A stretch of DNA of 64,000 bases from Streptomyces kurssanovii (lineage in GTDB: Bacteria > Actinomycetota > Actinomycetes > Streptomycetales > Streptomycetaceae), in the NCBI RefSeq assembly GCF_014649695.1, contig NZ_BMTN01000023.1, positions 1 to 64,000 on the forward strand, given 5' to 3'. Of the stretch, positions 54,280 through 64,000 are shown piece after piece (positions within the stretch are counted from its first letter, which is position 1; each line of letters opens with the position of its first letter). The notes under the pieces were generated by a model, which searched no databases, was not told where the DNA came from, and saw only the letters and a list, made by a program, of their open reading frames with translations. Made by a program: the position numbers and the translations under genes.

Positions 54280-55152
54280 GTGACGGACTCAATGGCCGAC
54301 ATTGCACGCGTCGGAGTGGTGGGTTGCGGCCAGATGGGCGCGGGCATCGCGGAGGTGTGCGCCCGCAGCGGCCTCGAGGTGAAGGTGGCCGAGACCACGG
54401 GCGAGGCCCTGGAGATCGGTCGCACCCGGTTGTTCAACTCCCTGACCAAGGCCGCCGAACGCGGCAAGATCACGGACGAGGAGCGGGACGCCACCCTGGA
54501 GAGGCTGAGCTTCACGACCGACCTCGGGGAGTTCGCCGACCGCGACCTCGTCATCGAGGCCGTGGTGGAGAACGAGCAGGTCAAGACGGAGATCTTCCAG
54601 GTGCTGGACCAGGTGGTGACGCGTCAGGACGCGATCCTCGCCTCCAACACCTCCTCGATCCCGCTGGTGAAGCTGGCCGTCGCGACCTCGCGTCCCGACC
54701 AGGTCATCGGCATCCACTTCTTCAATCCGGCCCCGGTGCAGAGGCTCGTCGAGCTGATCCCCGCGCTGACCACCTCCGAGGAGACCATCAAGCGCTCGGA
54801 GGCCGTGGTGCAGCAGGTGCTGGACAAGCACCCGATCCGCGCCCAGGACCGCTCGGGCTTCGTGGTCAACGCGCTGCTCATCCCGTACCTCCTCTCGGCG
54901 ATCCGGATGTTCGAATCCGGCATCGCGTCGCGCGAGGACATCGACAACGGCATGGAGATGGGCTGCGCCCATCCCATGGGCCCGCTGAAGCTGTCCGACC
55001 TGATCGGCCTCGACACCGTGGCCTCGGTCGCCGACAGCATGTACGCGGAGTACAAGGAGCCGCTGTACGCCGCTCCCCCGCTGCTCCAGCGGATGGTGGA
55101 CGCGGGCCGGCTCGGCCGCAAGACGGGCTCGGGCTTCTACACGTACTCCTGA
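54280..55152 (+). CDS. 3-hydroxybutyryl-CoA dehydrogenase
   Basis: 290 aa from GTG 54280. NAD-binding GCGQMGAGIAEVCARSG, catalytic Ser/His/Asn region SNTSSIPLVKLA and IGIHFFNPAPVQRLVE, and the C-terminal helical domain DRSGFVVNALLIPYL, MEMGCAHPMGPLKLSDLIGLDT. It interconverts 3-hydroxyacyl-CoA and acetoacetyl-CoA in beta-oxidation or butyrate/PHB-type metabolism. No acyl-CoA gene is adjacent; the length matches this family (about 285 aa). Confidence 0.95.
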   Translation: MTDSMADIARVGVVGCGQMGAGIAEVCARSGLEVKVAETTGEALEIGRTRLFNSLTKAAERGKITDEERDATLERLSFTTDLGEFADRDLVIEAVVENEQVKTEIFQVLDQVVTRQDAILASNTSSIPLVKLAVATSRPDQVIGIHFFNPAPVQRLVELIPALTTSEETIKRSEAVVQQVLDKHPIRAQDRSGFVVNALLIPYLLSAIRMFESGIASREDIDNGMEMGCAHPMGPLKLSDLIGLDTVASVADSMYAEYKEPLYAAPPLLQRMVDAGRLGRKTGSGFYTYS

Positions 55153-55177
55153 ACACCGCCACCGAGCCGGCCCGGAC

Positions 55178-55708
55178 TCAGCCGAGCCGCAGGTGGTGCA
55201 GCATCAGCAGCCCGGCCGCCATCGCGGCGGCCGGGACCTCGCCGCGGGCGATCATGTCGGGCACCAGTTTCAGCGGTATCCACTCGCGGCGCGAGGACTC
55301 GAAGTCGTCCTCCGGATACCCCGTGTAGGCGGCGTCCTCGGCCCAGTAGAGGTGGTGGCGGGCGTCCGTGAGGCCGTTGGACGGCTCCACGGTCATCAGG
55401 TGCTGGAGGGGACCGGGCCGCCAGCCGGTCTCCTCCTCCATCTCCCTGGCCGCCGCTGCCGCGACGTCCTCGCCGTCCTCGACGACGCCCGCGGCGAGTT
55501 CCCAGCCCCAGCTGTCGGTGATGAAACGGTGCCGCCACAGCATCAGCACCTCGTTCGCGTCGTTGACCACGGTCGCGACGGCGACGGGGCGGAGACGGAT
55601 CAGGAAATGGTCCAGGTGCCGGCCGTCGGGCAGCTCGACATCCGCGAGGTTGACCCTGAACCACCGGTTCTCGTACACGGTTTGTTCGTTCAAGTTCGTC
55701 CACTGCAC
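55178..55708 (-). CDS. NUDIX hydrolase (ADP-ribose pyrophosphatase-like)
   Basis: 176 aa from GTG 55708, with GGAAGG 13 nt upstream. NUDIX box GVVEDGEDVAAAAAREMEEETGW is complete, with the usual G-x5-E-x7-REUxEExGU pattern. The N-terminal WFRVNLADVELPDGRHLDHFLIRL fits the ADP-ribose/nucleoside-diphosphate-sugar group. Housecleaning hydrolysis of nucleotide derivatives is the likely role. Confidence 0.92.
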   Translation of the reverse strand: MQWTNLNEQTVYENRWFRVNLADVELPDGRHLDHFLIRLRPVAVATVVNDANEVLMLWRHRFITDSWGWELAAGVVEDGEDVAAAAAREMEEETGWRPGPLQHLMTVEPSNGLTDARHHLYWAEDAAYTGYPEDDFESSRREWIPLKLVPDMIARGEVPAAAMAAGLLMLHHLRLG

Positions 55709-55760
55709 GTTTCTGCCACCTTCCGGTAAGTAGATGGCCAACATGGCAGCAGGAGCTCGG

Positions 55761-57101
55761 TCAGAGGGGAACGCGGAGCGCCCCATCGATGAGTTCGGCG
55801 GCCTCCTCCGCACCGGCGCAGCCGCTCGCCGCCAGATGTTCACGCACCGCCCGCATCCGGTCCCTGAGCCGCTGCGACTCCATCCCCCGGGCACGTTCCA
55901 CCATCTCCGCCGCCGTCCGCGCCCCACGGTCCACCTCGCCCTGGCGCAGTTCGATCTGACTGAGCATGGCGAGCCGGTGCACCCTGCCGCGGTCGTGCGC
56001 CGGCGTGCCGACGGCGGCAGCCGCGTGCTCCCTCGCCGCCTCCAGCTCACCGAGACCGAGCAACGCCTCCGCCACCTGCACGTTGACCAGACCCGGCTGG
56101 ACGTAGCCGGTCTCGTCCGGCTCATGGCCGGGACGGATCCGCTCGGCCTCCGACTCGGCACGCCCGATGCAGCGCCGCGCGCCCGGGCCGTCCCCCAGGT
56201 GCGCGTACGCCTTGGCCTGCATCGCGTACAGGTCGGCAGCCAGCGCCGGGGTGATCTGCCGGCCCGCCGTCCGCAGCGCCGCCTCCGCGAAGGCGACCGC
56301 CTGCCGGTGCTCCGACATGAACAGCGACTGGTTGACCAGCAGCGCGATCACATAGGCGCCGAGCCCCCGGTCACCGCTCGCCTTCGCCAGCCGCAACGCC
56401 TGGTGGAAGTAGCGCTGGGCGGGGCCCTGCGCATCGGAGTCGTAGGCGCAGATGCCGGCCACCGCCACCAAGCCGCCGGCGGCGCGGTGCAGTTGACGGC
56501 CGAGAGCGTCGCTGTACGAGCCGCGCAGAAGCGGCGCAGTCTCCGCATGGAGGAAACCGACGACCCGCGAGCGGGTCGCGATGCCGCCTGCCCGCCGGTA
56601 CATCAACTCGTAGTGCGCGCGGGCGGATCTGAGCATCTGGATGTCGGCCATGTCGACGCGGGTACGCCCGTCGCGTGAGACGTCCGAGTCCTCCGGCGGG
56701 TTCTCCCACTCCCACACCGGCATCACCGCGGGAGTACCGGTGACCGCGGGCGCACCGGCGTCCCGGGCCCGCTGCTGGGCGTCGAAGCGCCACAGGGCGG
56801 TGGCCCGCTCCACGAACCCGGACAGCGACGAACTCCGGGGCGAGGCGGGCCCGTCCGGTACGCCGAGCCCGACGTCGTCGAGAGTGACAGCGCGCCGCAG
56901 CCGCTCCGCGAGGACCTCGCAGATCAGATCAGGAACCCGGCCGCGGGGCCGCTGGCCCTTCAACCACCGCGCCACCGCGGTGTGTTCGTAGCGCAGCGAC
57001 AGTCCCCTGGCCGAGCCTGCCCGGTTGACGCGGGCGGCGAGGCCCGCGTTCGAGAAACCCGCCTCTTCGAGCAGGGCGTCGAGAAGGGTGTTCGGCTGCA
57101 C
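55761..57101 (-). CDS. NsdA-like TPR regulator
   Basis: 446 aa from GTG 57101 with GGAGG 5 nt upstream. N-terminal part (QPNTLLDALLEEAGFSNAGLAARVNR) is the conserved start of NsdA-type Streptomyces proteins, with an HTH-like segment GLSLRYEHTAVARWLKGQRPRG; the body is TPR-like helical pairs (YFHQALRLAKASGDRGLGAYVIALL, AEALLGLGELEAAREHAAAAVG). NsdA is a negative regulator of sporulation and antibiotic production. This is a paralogue-like protein; role inferred. Confidence 0.8.
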   Translation of the reverse strand: MQPNTLLDALLEEAGFSNAGLAARVNRAGSARGLSLRYEHTAVARWLKGQRPRGRVPDLICEVLAERLRRAVTLDDVGLGVPDGPASPRSSSLSGFVERATALWRFDAQQRARDAGAPAVTGTPAVMPVWEWENPPEDSDVSRDGRTRVDMADIQMLRSARAHYELMYRRAGGIATRSRVVGFLHAETAPLLRGSYSDALGRQLHRAAGGLVAVAGICAYDSDAQGPAQRYFHQALRLAKASGDRGLGAYVIALLVNQSLFMSEHRQAVAFAEAALRTAGRQITPALAADLYAMQAKAYAHLGDGPGARRCIGRAESEAERIRPGHEPDETGYVQPGLVNVQVAEALLGLGELEAAREHAAAAVGTPAHDRGRVHRLAMLSQIELRQGEVDRGARTAAEMVERARGMESQRLRDRMRAVREHLAASGCAGAEEAAELIDGALRVPL

Positions 57102-57641
57102 GGCCACCTCCGGTGACTTGCGTCCGCTCAGGGTAGTGGAGACCGTTTCGCACGGGGTGTGAAACAAGTGCGCTTTTCCACGCCTCGCGCGCGCTCCCGG
57201 AGTGCGGCCGGGGCCTGTTGACTGAACTGCCTCTCACAGAGGCCGGCCGGGCCGCCGGCTCCCCCTCGTACAGTGCGGCGGCCCCGATCGCGTCGTCCGT
57301 CCTGCTGATCTGCCCGACACTCCGCGGCAGGGCGGGCGACGCCAGGCCGCGGGCGGCCCGGCCGGTCCATCGGACCCTTCCCGGCCCGCCCCTCGCACGG
57401 CGCGGACCGGCTTCCCCCTCCGGCCCGCGCCGTTTCGCGTGGCGGGCGGGCGGGGGGTGGCAGGGTGGAGGCGGTCCGGACCCGGCCCGGCTTCTCCAGT
57501 GCATGTTTCTGTGCTGTGCTGGAGGGGTCGGGCAGGGTCCGTCGTCTCGCGGCCGACAGCGGTCGACGCGGCAGTCGGGAGCCGGCGGTGAAGCGCCGGG
57601 CGGTCGCAGCGGGCGGCGGGACGGCCGCTGGGAGGATTTCC
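57102..57641. other. Divergent gap between NsdA-like and DUF2182 genes
   Basis: 540 bp with no gene I can support. It holds a short perfect hairpin GCCTCT-cac-AGAGGC (57229-57243) and is very GC-rich. The long open frame across it has no ribosome-binding site of its own and is judged spurious. Promoters for both flanking genes are expected here. Confidence 0.4.
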
Positions 57642-58448
57642 ATGCTGCACAACCGCATTGCAGGCCCCTCGCCGACACAGTCGGGCAACCTCCTGCCGCG
57701 GCGTGATCTCGCTGCCGCCTGGATCCTCATGGTCCTGCTCGCCGCATCGGCATGGGTACTCACTGTCGCCCAGTCCCGCGACATGGCCATGGAGCCGGGA
57801 ACCATGGGTCTGGAGCTGCCGCTCTTCCTGCTGCTGTGGGTGACCATGATGGTCGCGATGATGTTCCCGTCCATGGCGCCGGTGGCGATCACCTGGGCGC
57901 GGGCGATCGGCCGGCAGTCGGCAGGCGCCGCCCGCGCTGCTCGGATCGCCCAGTTCGCCGGGGGCTATCTGATCGCCTGGGCGGCATTCGGTCTGGTCGC
58001 GTACGGGGCATTGACGGCGACCGCGAGGCTGGTGGACGGCAGTCCCGAGGCAGGTCGCTGGCTGGGCGCCGCCGCGTTCCTGCTCGCGGGGCTGTACCAG
58101 TTCGGGCCGCTGAAGCGCGTATGTCTGCTGCATTGCCGCAATCCGCTGTCGCACCTCGTCCGGTACGCGCGCTTCCGGCCGTGGGCCCGTGATCTGCGCG
58201 TGGGGGCGCATCACGGGCTCTACTGTGTGGGCTGCTGCTGGGGCCTGATGATCGTCCTCGTCCCGCTCGGCGTGATGAACGTGGCGGCCATGGCCGCCCT
58301 GGCGGCGGTCGTCTTCCTGGAGAAGCTGTGGCGGTGGGGCCCATGGCTCACCTGGGCGGTCGGCATCGCCTTCCTGGTCCTGGCCGCACTCGCCCCCTTC
58401 CAGGAATGGCTGCTGCCCGGCCTGCGGATGTCCGAGCCCGCGATGTAG
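57642..58448 (+). CDS. DUF2182 integral membrane protein
   Basis: 268 aa from ATG 57642 (GGGAGGA 7 nt upstream). About seven hydrophobic helices. Family landmarks: WVTMMVAMMFPSMAPVAITWAR (Met-rich helix), AGLYQFGPLKRVCLLHCRNPL, and HHGLYCVGCCWGLMIVLVPLGVMN, with clustered Met, His and Cys in or near the membrane. This is the predicted metal-binding DUF2182 family. The DUF1326 gene follows 130 bp downstream; the two families commonly occur as a pair. Confidence 0.88.
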   Translation: MLHNRIAGPSPTQSGNLLPRRDLAAAWILMVLLAASAWVLTVAQSRDMAMEPGTMGLELPLFLLLWVTMMVAMMFPSMAPVAITWARAIGRQSAGAARAARIAQFAGGYLIAWAAFGLVAYGALTATARLVDGSPEAGRWLGAAAFLLAGLYQFGPLKRVCLLHCRNPLSHLVRYARFRPWARDLRVGAHHGLYCVGCCWGLMIVLVPLGVMNVAAMAALAAVVFLEKLWRWGPWLTWAVGIAFLVLAALAPFQEWLLPGLRMSEPAM

Positions 58449-58578
58449 CCCTTTCCCTCCTGGGCCGGTAAGGCGCACTCTGGAAGGGAGGCCGCTTCGC
58501 GATCCCGAGAGTGGACTCGGGACACCCGGTCTCGCCACTCCGAGTGAGCTCGTACGGGCTCGTCAGGAGGGAAGCGAG

Positions 58579-59247
58579 ATGACAGAACAGGCCACCACCG
58601 GTACGCGCTGGCACCTGACCGGCGACTGGTTCGACGTGTGCAAGTGCGCCATTCCGTGCCCCTGCACGTTCGCCCAGCCCCCCACCTACGGCGACTGCGA
58701 AGGCGTGCTGGCCTGGCACATCCGGGAAGGCACCTTCGGCGACGTACGGCTGGACGATCTCAACGTGCTGATGCTCGGCTCCTTCGTCGGCAACGCATGG
58801 GCCCGCGAGCACACCGACGCGTACGCAGCGGTGTTCTTCGACGAGCGCGCCGACGAACGGCAGCGCGCCGCCCTGCAGAGCATCTTCGGCGGTGAGGCGG
58901 GCGGATGGCCCGCGGAGTTCGGTGAGATGTTCGGCCCCGAGATGCGGGGCATGGAGTTCGCTCCCATCCGGATCGAGGTCGACGAGGGCCTGGGCGCCTG
59001 GCGCGCGGAGATCCCGGGGCGGGTGACGGCACGTGCCGAGGCTCTGACCGGGCCGACCACTCCGGAAGGCGCACGCGTGCAGGTGCACAACCCACCGGGC
59101 GCCGAGGTCGGTCCCGGCCAGGTCGCGACCTGGGGACGGGCCACCACCGACCGCGCCGACGCCTACGGCTTCACCTGGGAGCGCTCGGGGAAGTCGAGCA
59201 AGCACTTCCCCTTCGACTGGAGCGGCCCGGACGAACGGTCCAGCTGA
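58579..59247 (+). CDS. DUF1326 protein
   Basis: 222 aa; AGGAGGG 9-13 nt before the ATG. N-terminal WHLTGDWFDVCKCAIPCPCTF places four cysteines within about 11 residues (CKCAIPCPC), the DUF1326 hallmark and a likely metal site. The rest is a single soluble domain with VLMLGSFVGNAWAREHTDAYAAVFFDE and EFAPIRIEVDEGLGAWR, ending WERSGKSSKHFPFDW. No signal peptide. Paired with DUF2182; a joint metal-handling function is inferred only. Confidence 0.88.
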   Translation: MTEQATTGTRWHLTGDWFDVCKCAIPCPCTFAQPPTYGDCEGVLAWHIREGTFGDVRLDDLNVLMLGSFVGNAWAREHTDAYAAVFFDERADERQRAALQSIFGGEAGGWPAEFGEMFGPEMRGMEFAPIRIEVDEGLGAWRAEIPGRVTARAEALTGPTTPEGARVQVHNPPGAEVGPGQVATWGRATTDRADAYGFTWERSGKSSKHFPFDWSGPDERSS

Positions 59248-59744
59248 AACGACGCGCTCGTCGGTCTCCGCGAGCCCCCACCGCTGCCCGCCCTGTCCGA
59301 GGCGCCGCACGGCCGGGTGTCCTCTCACCCCTGCCGGCGCGGCCCGCCGGAGGCCGGAACGTAGTGGGGCACCGCTGCGCGCCTACGGGCGCCCGCCGGC
59401 GACCTGACCAGGTTGGGCCGGTGCCGTACGGCTGGAGCACCGGTACTGGAGGTCCGGCGAGGTGGCGGCGTCGCGCGATGACGTGACCGACGTGCTGGTC
59501 GCGCATGTCGCTCGGCGCCTGTCGTACACGCTGGTCTTCCGCTCGGGGTGCGATCGGGCGGGCGCCAGGACACCACTGGCTACCCGCACCGCGTCGCGGC
59601 CACGCGATCGCCGTCGACGGCGCGTGACCGCCGAAGGAACCGGTGGCCGACCGGGCGAGAGGTCAAAGGGCCCGCCACAGGCGCCACGCGGAAGAGCCCG
59701 CCCGGATCGCTCCGGGCGGGCCCTTCCACACCACGCGGCACGGC
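59248..59744. other. Gap between DUF1326 and pheT
   Basis: 497 bp. No gene visible; weak possible coding stretch on the plus strand near 59460-59560 lacks a family and a ribosome-binding site. The pheST terminator sits at its right end. Confidence 0.45.
59696..59721 (-). terminator. pheST terminator
   Basis: Perfect hairpin GCCCGCCCGGA (59696-59706), loop TCGC, TCCGGGCGGGC (59711-59721), 24 bp beyond the pheT stop on the minus strand. Confidence 0.75.
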
Positions 59745-62272
59745 TCACGCGCCCCGCAGCACCGCTCCCGTGCGCTCCGACGCCAGCGACACCGCCGCGT
59801 CCCGTGCGGCCGACGCCTCGTCGACGGTCAGCGTGCGGTCCGCCGCGCGGAAGCGCAGCGCGTACGCGAGCGACTTGCGGCCCTCGCCGATCTGCTCGCC
59901 CGTGAAGACGTCGAACAGCCGGATGGACTCCAGCAGGTGGCCCGCGCCCTCGCGCAGCGCCGATTCGACGTCGGCCGTGGGCACGTCGTTCGCGACGACG
60001 AGCGCGACGTCCTGCGTGGCCACCGGGAAGGTGGAGATCCGCGGGGCCTGGACGACGCCGGCCGACGCCTGCTCCAGCACGTCGAGCTCCAGCTCCGTCG
60101 CGCAGGTGCGCTCCGGCAGGTGCAGGGCCTTGACGACGCGCGGGTGCAGTTCGCCCGCGTGGCCGACGAGGGTCTCCTCGCCGTCCACCGTCGCGTACAG
60201 CGCGGCGCAGCGGCCGGGGTGCCACGGCGCGTGCTGGTCGGCGCGGATCGTCAGCTCGACGCCCGCCTCGCGGGCGACGAGCCGGCCTGCCTCGATGGCG
60301 TCGGCCCAGTCGGCCGGGCGGCCCTTGCCCCACCAGCCGTCCTGCTCGCGGGCGCCCGCGAGGACGACGGCGACGCGGCGCGGCTGGCGCGGCAGCGCCG
60401 CGTTCAGCGAGGCGATCTCCTCGTCGGTGGGCCTGCGGTCCACGGGCGGCGTCACCGCCGGCCGCTCCTCGCCGGTCGGGCGGAAGACGAGACCGGTCTC
60501 GAAGAGCGCCAGGTCGTGGCTGCCGCGCCCGTCGTTGCGCCGCAGGGCGCCGAGGAGGCCGGGCAGCAGCGTGGTGCGCAGCGCCGGCTCCTCGTCGGAG
60601 AGCGGGTTGACGAGCCTCACGACCCGGCGGCGGGCGTCGTCGGCCTCCAGGCCGAGCTGGTCGAGAACCGGTTCGCCGATGAAGGGGTAGTTCGGCGCCT
60701 CGACGTAGCCGGCGCCGGCGAGCGCGCGGCCGACCCGGCGGTGCAGACGCTGGCGTGCGGTGAGACCGCGGCCGGACGGCGGGGTGGGCAGGGTCGAGGG
60801 GAGATTCTCGTAGCCCTCGAGCCGGATGACCTCTTCCGCGAGGTCGTTCGGCTCGGCGAGGTCGGGCCGCCACGAGGGGACGGTGACGACGAGGTCGTCC
60901 TGCCCGTAGACGTCGCAGCCGACCTCCTGGAGGCGGCGCACCACGGTCTCGCGGCCGTAGGTGACACCCGCGACGCGGTCGGGGTGGTCCGCCGGCATGG
61001 CGATGGTGCGCGGGGCGCTGGGGGCGACGACCTGGGTGACGCCGCCCTCCGCCGTGCCGCCGGCGAGGAGCACCAGCAGGTCGACGGTGCGCTGCGCGGC
61101 CGCGGCGGCTGCCTGCGGGTCGACGCCGCGCTCGAAGCGCTTGGACGCCTCGGAGGACAGCTTGTGCCGGCGCGCGGTGCGGGCGATGGCGACCGGGTCG
61201 AAGTGCGCGGCCTCGATGACGACCTCGGTGGTGCCGTTGATCCGGCCGGTCTCCGGGTCGGGGGCCGCGTCGGCGATCTCGGTGTTCGCGCCGCCCATGA
61301 CGCCCGCGAGGCCGATCGGCCCGCGGTTGTCGGTGATGACGAGGTCCTCGGCGTCGAGGACGCGGGTGGTGCCGTCGAGGGTGGTGAGCTTCTCGCCGGG
61401 CTCCGCGCGGCGTACCCCGATCGGCCCGTCGAGGCGGGACCTGTCGTAGGCGTGCAGCGGCTGGCCGAGCTCGAGCATCACGTAGTTGGTGATGTCGACG
61501 GCGAGCGAGATGGGGCGCATCCCGGCCTTCTGCAGCCGGCGCCGCAGCCAGATCGGGGAGCGGGCCTCCGGCTCGAGGCCGACGACCGTACGTGCGGTGA
61601 AGCTGTCGCAGCCGACGGGGTCGGCCACCTTGACGCCGTAGCCGTACGAGTTGGGTCCGGGCACGTCGAGCAGCGCCGGGTCACGCAGCGGCAGGCCGTA
61701 GGCGGTGGCCGTCTCGCGGGCGACGCCGCGCATGGACAGGGCGTAGCCGCGGTCGGGGGTGACGGCGATGTCGAGGACCTCGTCGACGAGCTCGAGGAGC
61801 TTGATCGCGTCGGTGCCGGCCTCGTGCTCGGGCGGGAGCACGATGATGCCGCCGCTGCCGTCGTCGCCCATGCCGAGCTCGTCGCCGGAGCAGATCATGC
61901 CGTGGGACGTCCGGCCGTACGTCTTGCGTGCGGCGATGGCGAAGTCGCCGGGCAGCACGGCGCCGGGGAGGACCACGACGACCTTGTCGCCGACGGAGAA
62001 GTTACGGGCGCCACAGACGATCTCCTGCGGCTCACCGGTGCCGTTGGCCTGGCCGACGTCGACGGTGCAGAAGCGGATGGGCTTCTTGAACTCCGTCAGT
62101 TCCTCGATGGTCAGCACCTGGCCGACGACGAGCGGGCCCTTGAGCCCGGCGCCGAGCTGCTCGACGGTCTCGACCTCGAGCCCGGCGGCGATGAGCTTGG
62201 CCTGCACGTCACGACCGGTCTCCGTCGCCGGCAGGTCGACGTACTCCCGCAGCCAAGAAAGCGGGACCCGCA

Positions 62273-62273
<1 letters not shown>
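59745..62273 (-). CDS. pheT: Phenylalanine--tRNA ligase beta subunit
   Basis: 842 aa. N-terminal [23 protein letters not shown] and an EMAP-like tRNA-binding domain (about 40-150), B3/4 editing region (about 205-400), B5 (about 405-480) and the C-terminal FDX-ACB anticodon-binding domain (about 745-842). The ATG overlaps the pheS TGA by one base (TGATG). It forms the alpha2-beta2 synthetase that charges tRNA-Phe and edits Tyr-tRNA-Phe. Confidence 0.97.
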
Positions 62274-63553
<1,280 letters not shown>

Positions 63554-64000
63554 CTACTGGAGATGCGCCGGGGTGCCGACGGGCAGGATAAATCGGAACT
63601 GGGCACCGCCGCCGGGGCCACGGCCGACCGTGATCGTCCCGCCGTGGGCCTCGACGATGCCCTTGACGATGTAGAGCCCGAGGCCGGTGCCACCGCGCTT
63701 GCTCCCCCGCCAGAAGCGGGTGAAGACCCGTGCCATCGACTCCTCCGGAATGCCGGGACCCTCGTCGCTCACGGTGACGGCGGTGCCGGTCCCGCTCTGC
63801 TCGCCGGCAGATGGCGAGGGCGCTATGTCGATCGTGACAGTTCCCTCGCCGTGCCGCACCGCGTTTTCCAGCAGGTTGCCGAGCACCTGGTCGACCTTGT
63901 CGGGGTCGGCCCACAGGTCGGGCAGCGGGCGGGTGACGTCGACACGGAACCGGCCGGGGGTCTGGCCGGCGGCCACGTTCGCGTCGACGTGGCGGCGCAC
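63554..64000 (-). CDS. Sensor histidine kinase, C-terminal part (5' end outside window)
   Basis: At least 148 aa; the start lies beyond the right edge of the window. The HATPase domain is complete: N box QVLGNLLENAVRHGEG, G1 SDEGPGIPEES, F box FTRFWRGSKR and G2 GGTGLGLYIVKGIVEAHGG. It autophosphorylates on a His upstream of this region. Partner response regulator not in the window; the gene is upstream of and on the same strand as pheST, 159 bp away. Confidence 0.93.
   Translation of the reverse strand: MRRHVDANVAAGQTPGRFRVDVTRPLPDLWADPDKVDQVLGNLLENAVRHGEGTVTIDIAPSPSAGEQSGTGTAVTVSDEGPGIPEESMARVFTRFWRGSKRGGTGLGLYIVKGIVEAHGGTITVGRGPGGGAQFRFILPVGTPAHLQ

Noticed and set aside
57465-57641. Extended N-terminus of the DUF2182 protein
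   Set aside because: The conserved and membrane-embedded sequence starts at 57642 where GGGAGGA is correctly spaced; upstream residues are Arg/Gly filler.

Overview
The window is a high-GC stretch of an actinomycete chromosome, almost certainly Streptomyces. Signs are the strong G/C third-position bias with long spurious antisense ORFs, GTG/TTG/CTG starts, Ala/Arg-rich proteins, a SARP regulator, MocR, DUF5997, DUF1918 and HEAT-repeat proteins, and a gene order (cobalamin genes, metNIQ, glpQ, argGH, argCJBDR, pheST) that I remember as typical of the Streptomyces core chromosome. No database was consulted.

Layout. 0-2.6 kb: two tandem tRNA-Val(GAC) genes, a zinc-ribbon protein, an APH-fold kinase and two small proteins. 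2.8-12.3 kb: a Ser/Thr protein kinase, then on the minus strand cobL, a giant BluB-CobT fusion, a CysG-type siroheme/SUMT enzyme and a SpoU RNA methyltransferase (upper-ligand and corrin steps of B12 and siroheme). 12.5-15.5 kb: the metNIQ methionine uptake operon, preceded by a candidate Met/Cys-rich leader peptide. 15.8-24.7 kb: membrane proteins, GNAT enzymes, a sigma-like protein, glpQ, a PlsC-type acyltransferase, a TetR-MFS efflux operon with a perfect 20-bp palindromic operator, and a SARP fused to an ABATE/CGNR-type zinc-finger module. 24.7-28.5 kb: a compact rifamycin-defence cassette, consisting of a RAE-like palindrome, a GT1 glycosyltransferase (Rgt-like) and the RNA-polymerase-protecting motor HelR. 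28.5-39.8 kb: arginine biosynthesis (argG-argH and argC-J-B-D-R), with ARG-box-like promoters; an IS5-family element has landed exactly on the argR stop codon.

40-45.4 kb is a decayed accessory patch: a conserved hypothetical gene, a truncated DUF2199 gene, an inverted repeat, a frameshifted FAD-monooxygenase tail, a class-3 lipase with two IPT/TIG domains, a nonsense-interrupted IS5 transposase, DUF1062, back-to-back IS ends and an MFS fragment. 45.4-59.2 kb: a barstar-domain protein with an EamA transporter and divergent LysR; DUF5997 with an HTH-less LysR effector domain; a phosphoglycerate-mutase-fold protein lacking catalytic histidines; a MocR/EamA pair whose divergent start codons overlap in one CATG; DUF1918; a GHL10 hydrolase; 3-hydroxybutyryl-CoA dehydrogenase; a NUDIX hydrolase; an NsdA-like regulator; and a DUF2182-DUF1326 pair. 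59.7-64 kb: pheS-pheT and the C-terminal part of a sensor histidine kinase cut by the window edge.

The best functional stories are the RAE-rgt-helR cassette (two complementary rifamycin countermeasures under one element), the BluB-CobT fusion (making and activating the lower ligand of B12 in one chain), the arginine regulon with its ArgR sites, and the DUF2182-DUF1326 pair as a candidate uncharacterised metal-linked module.
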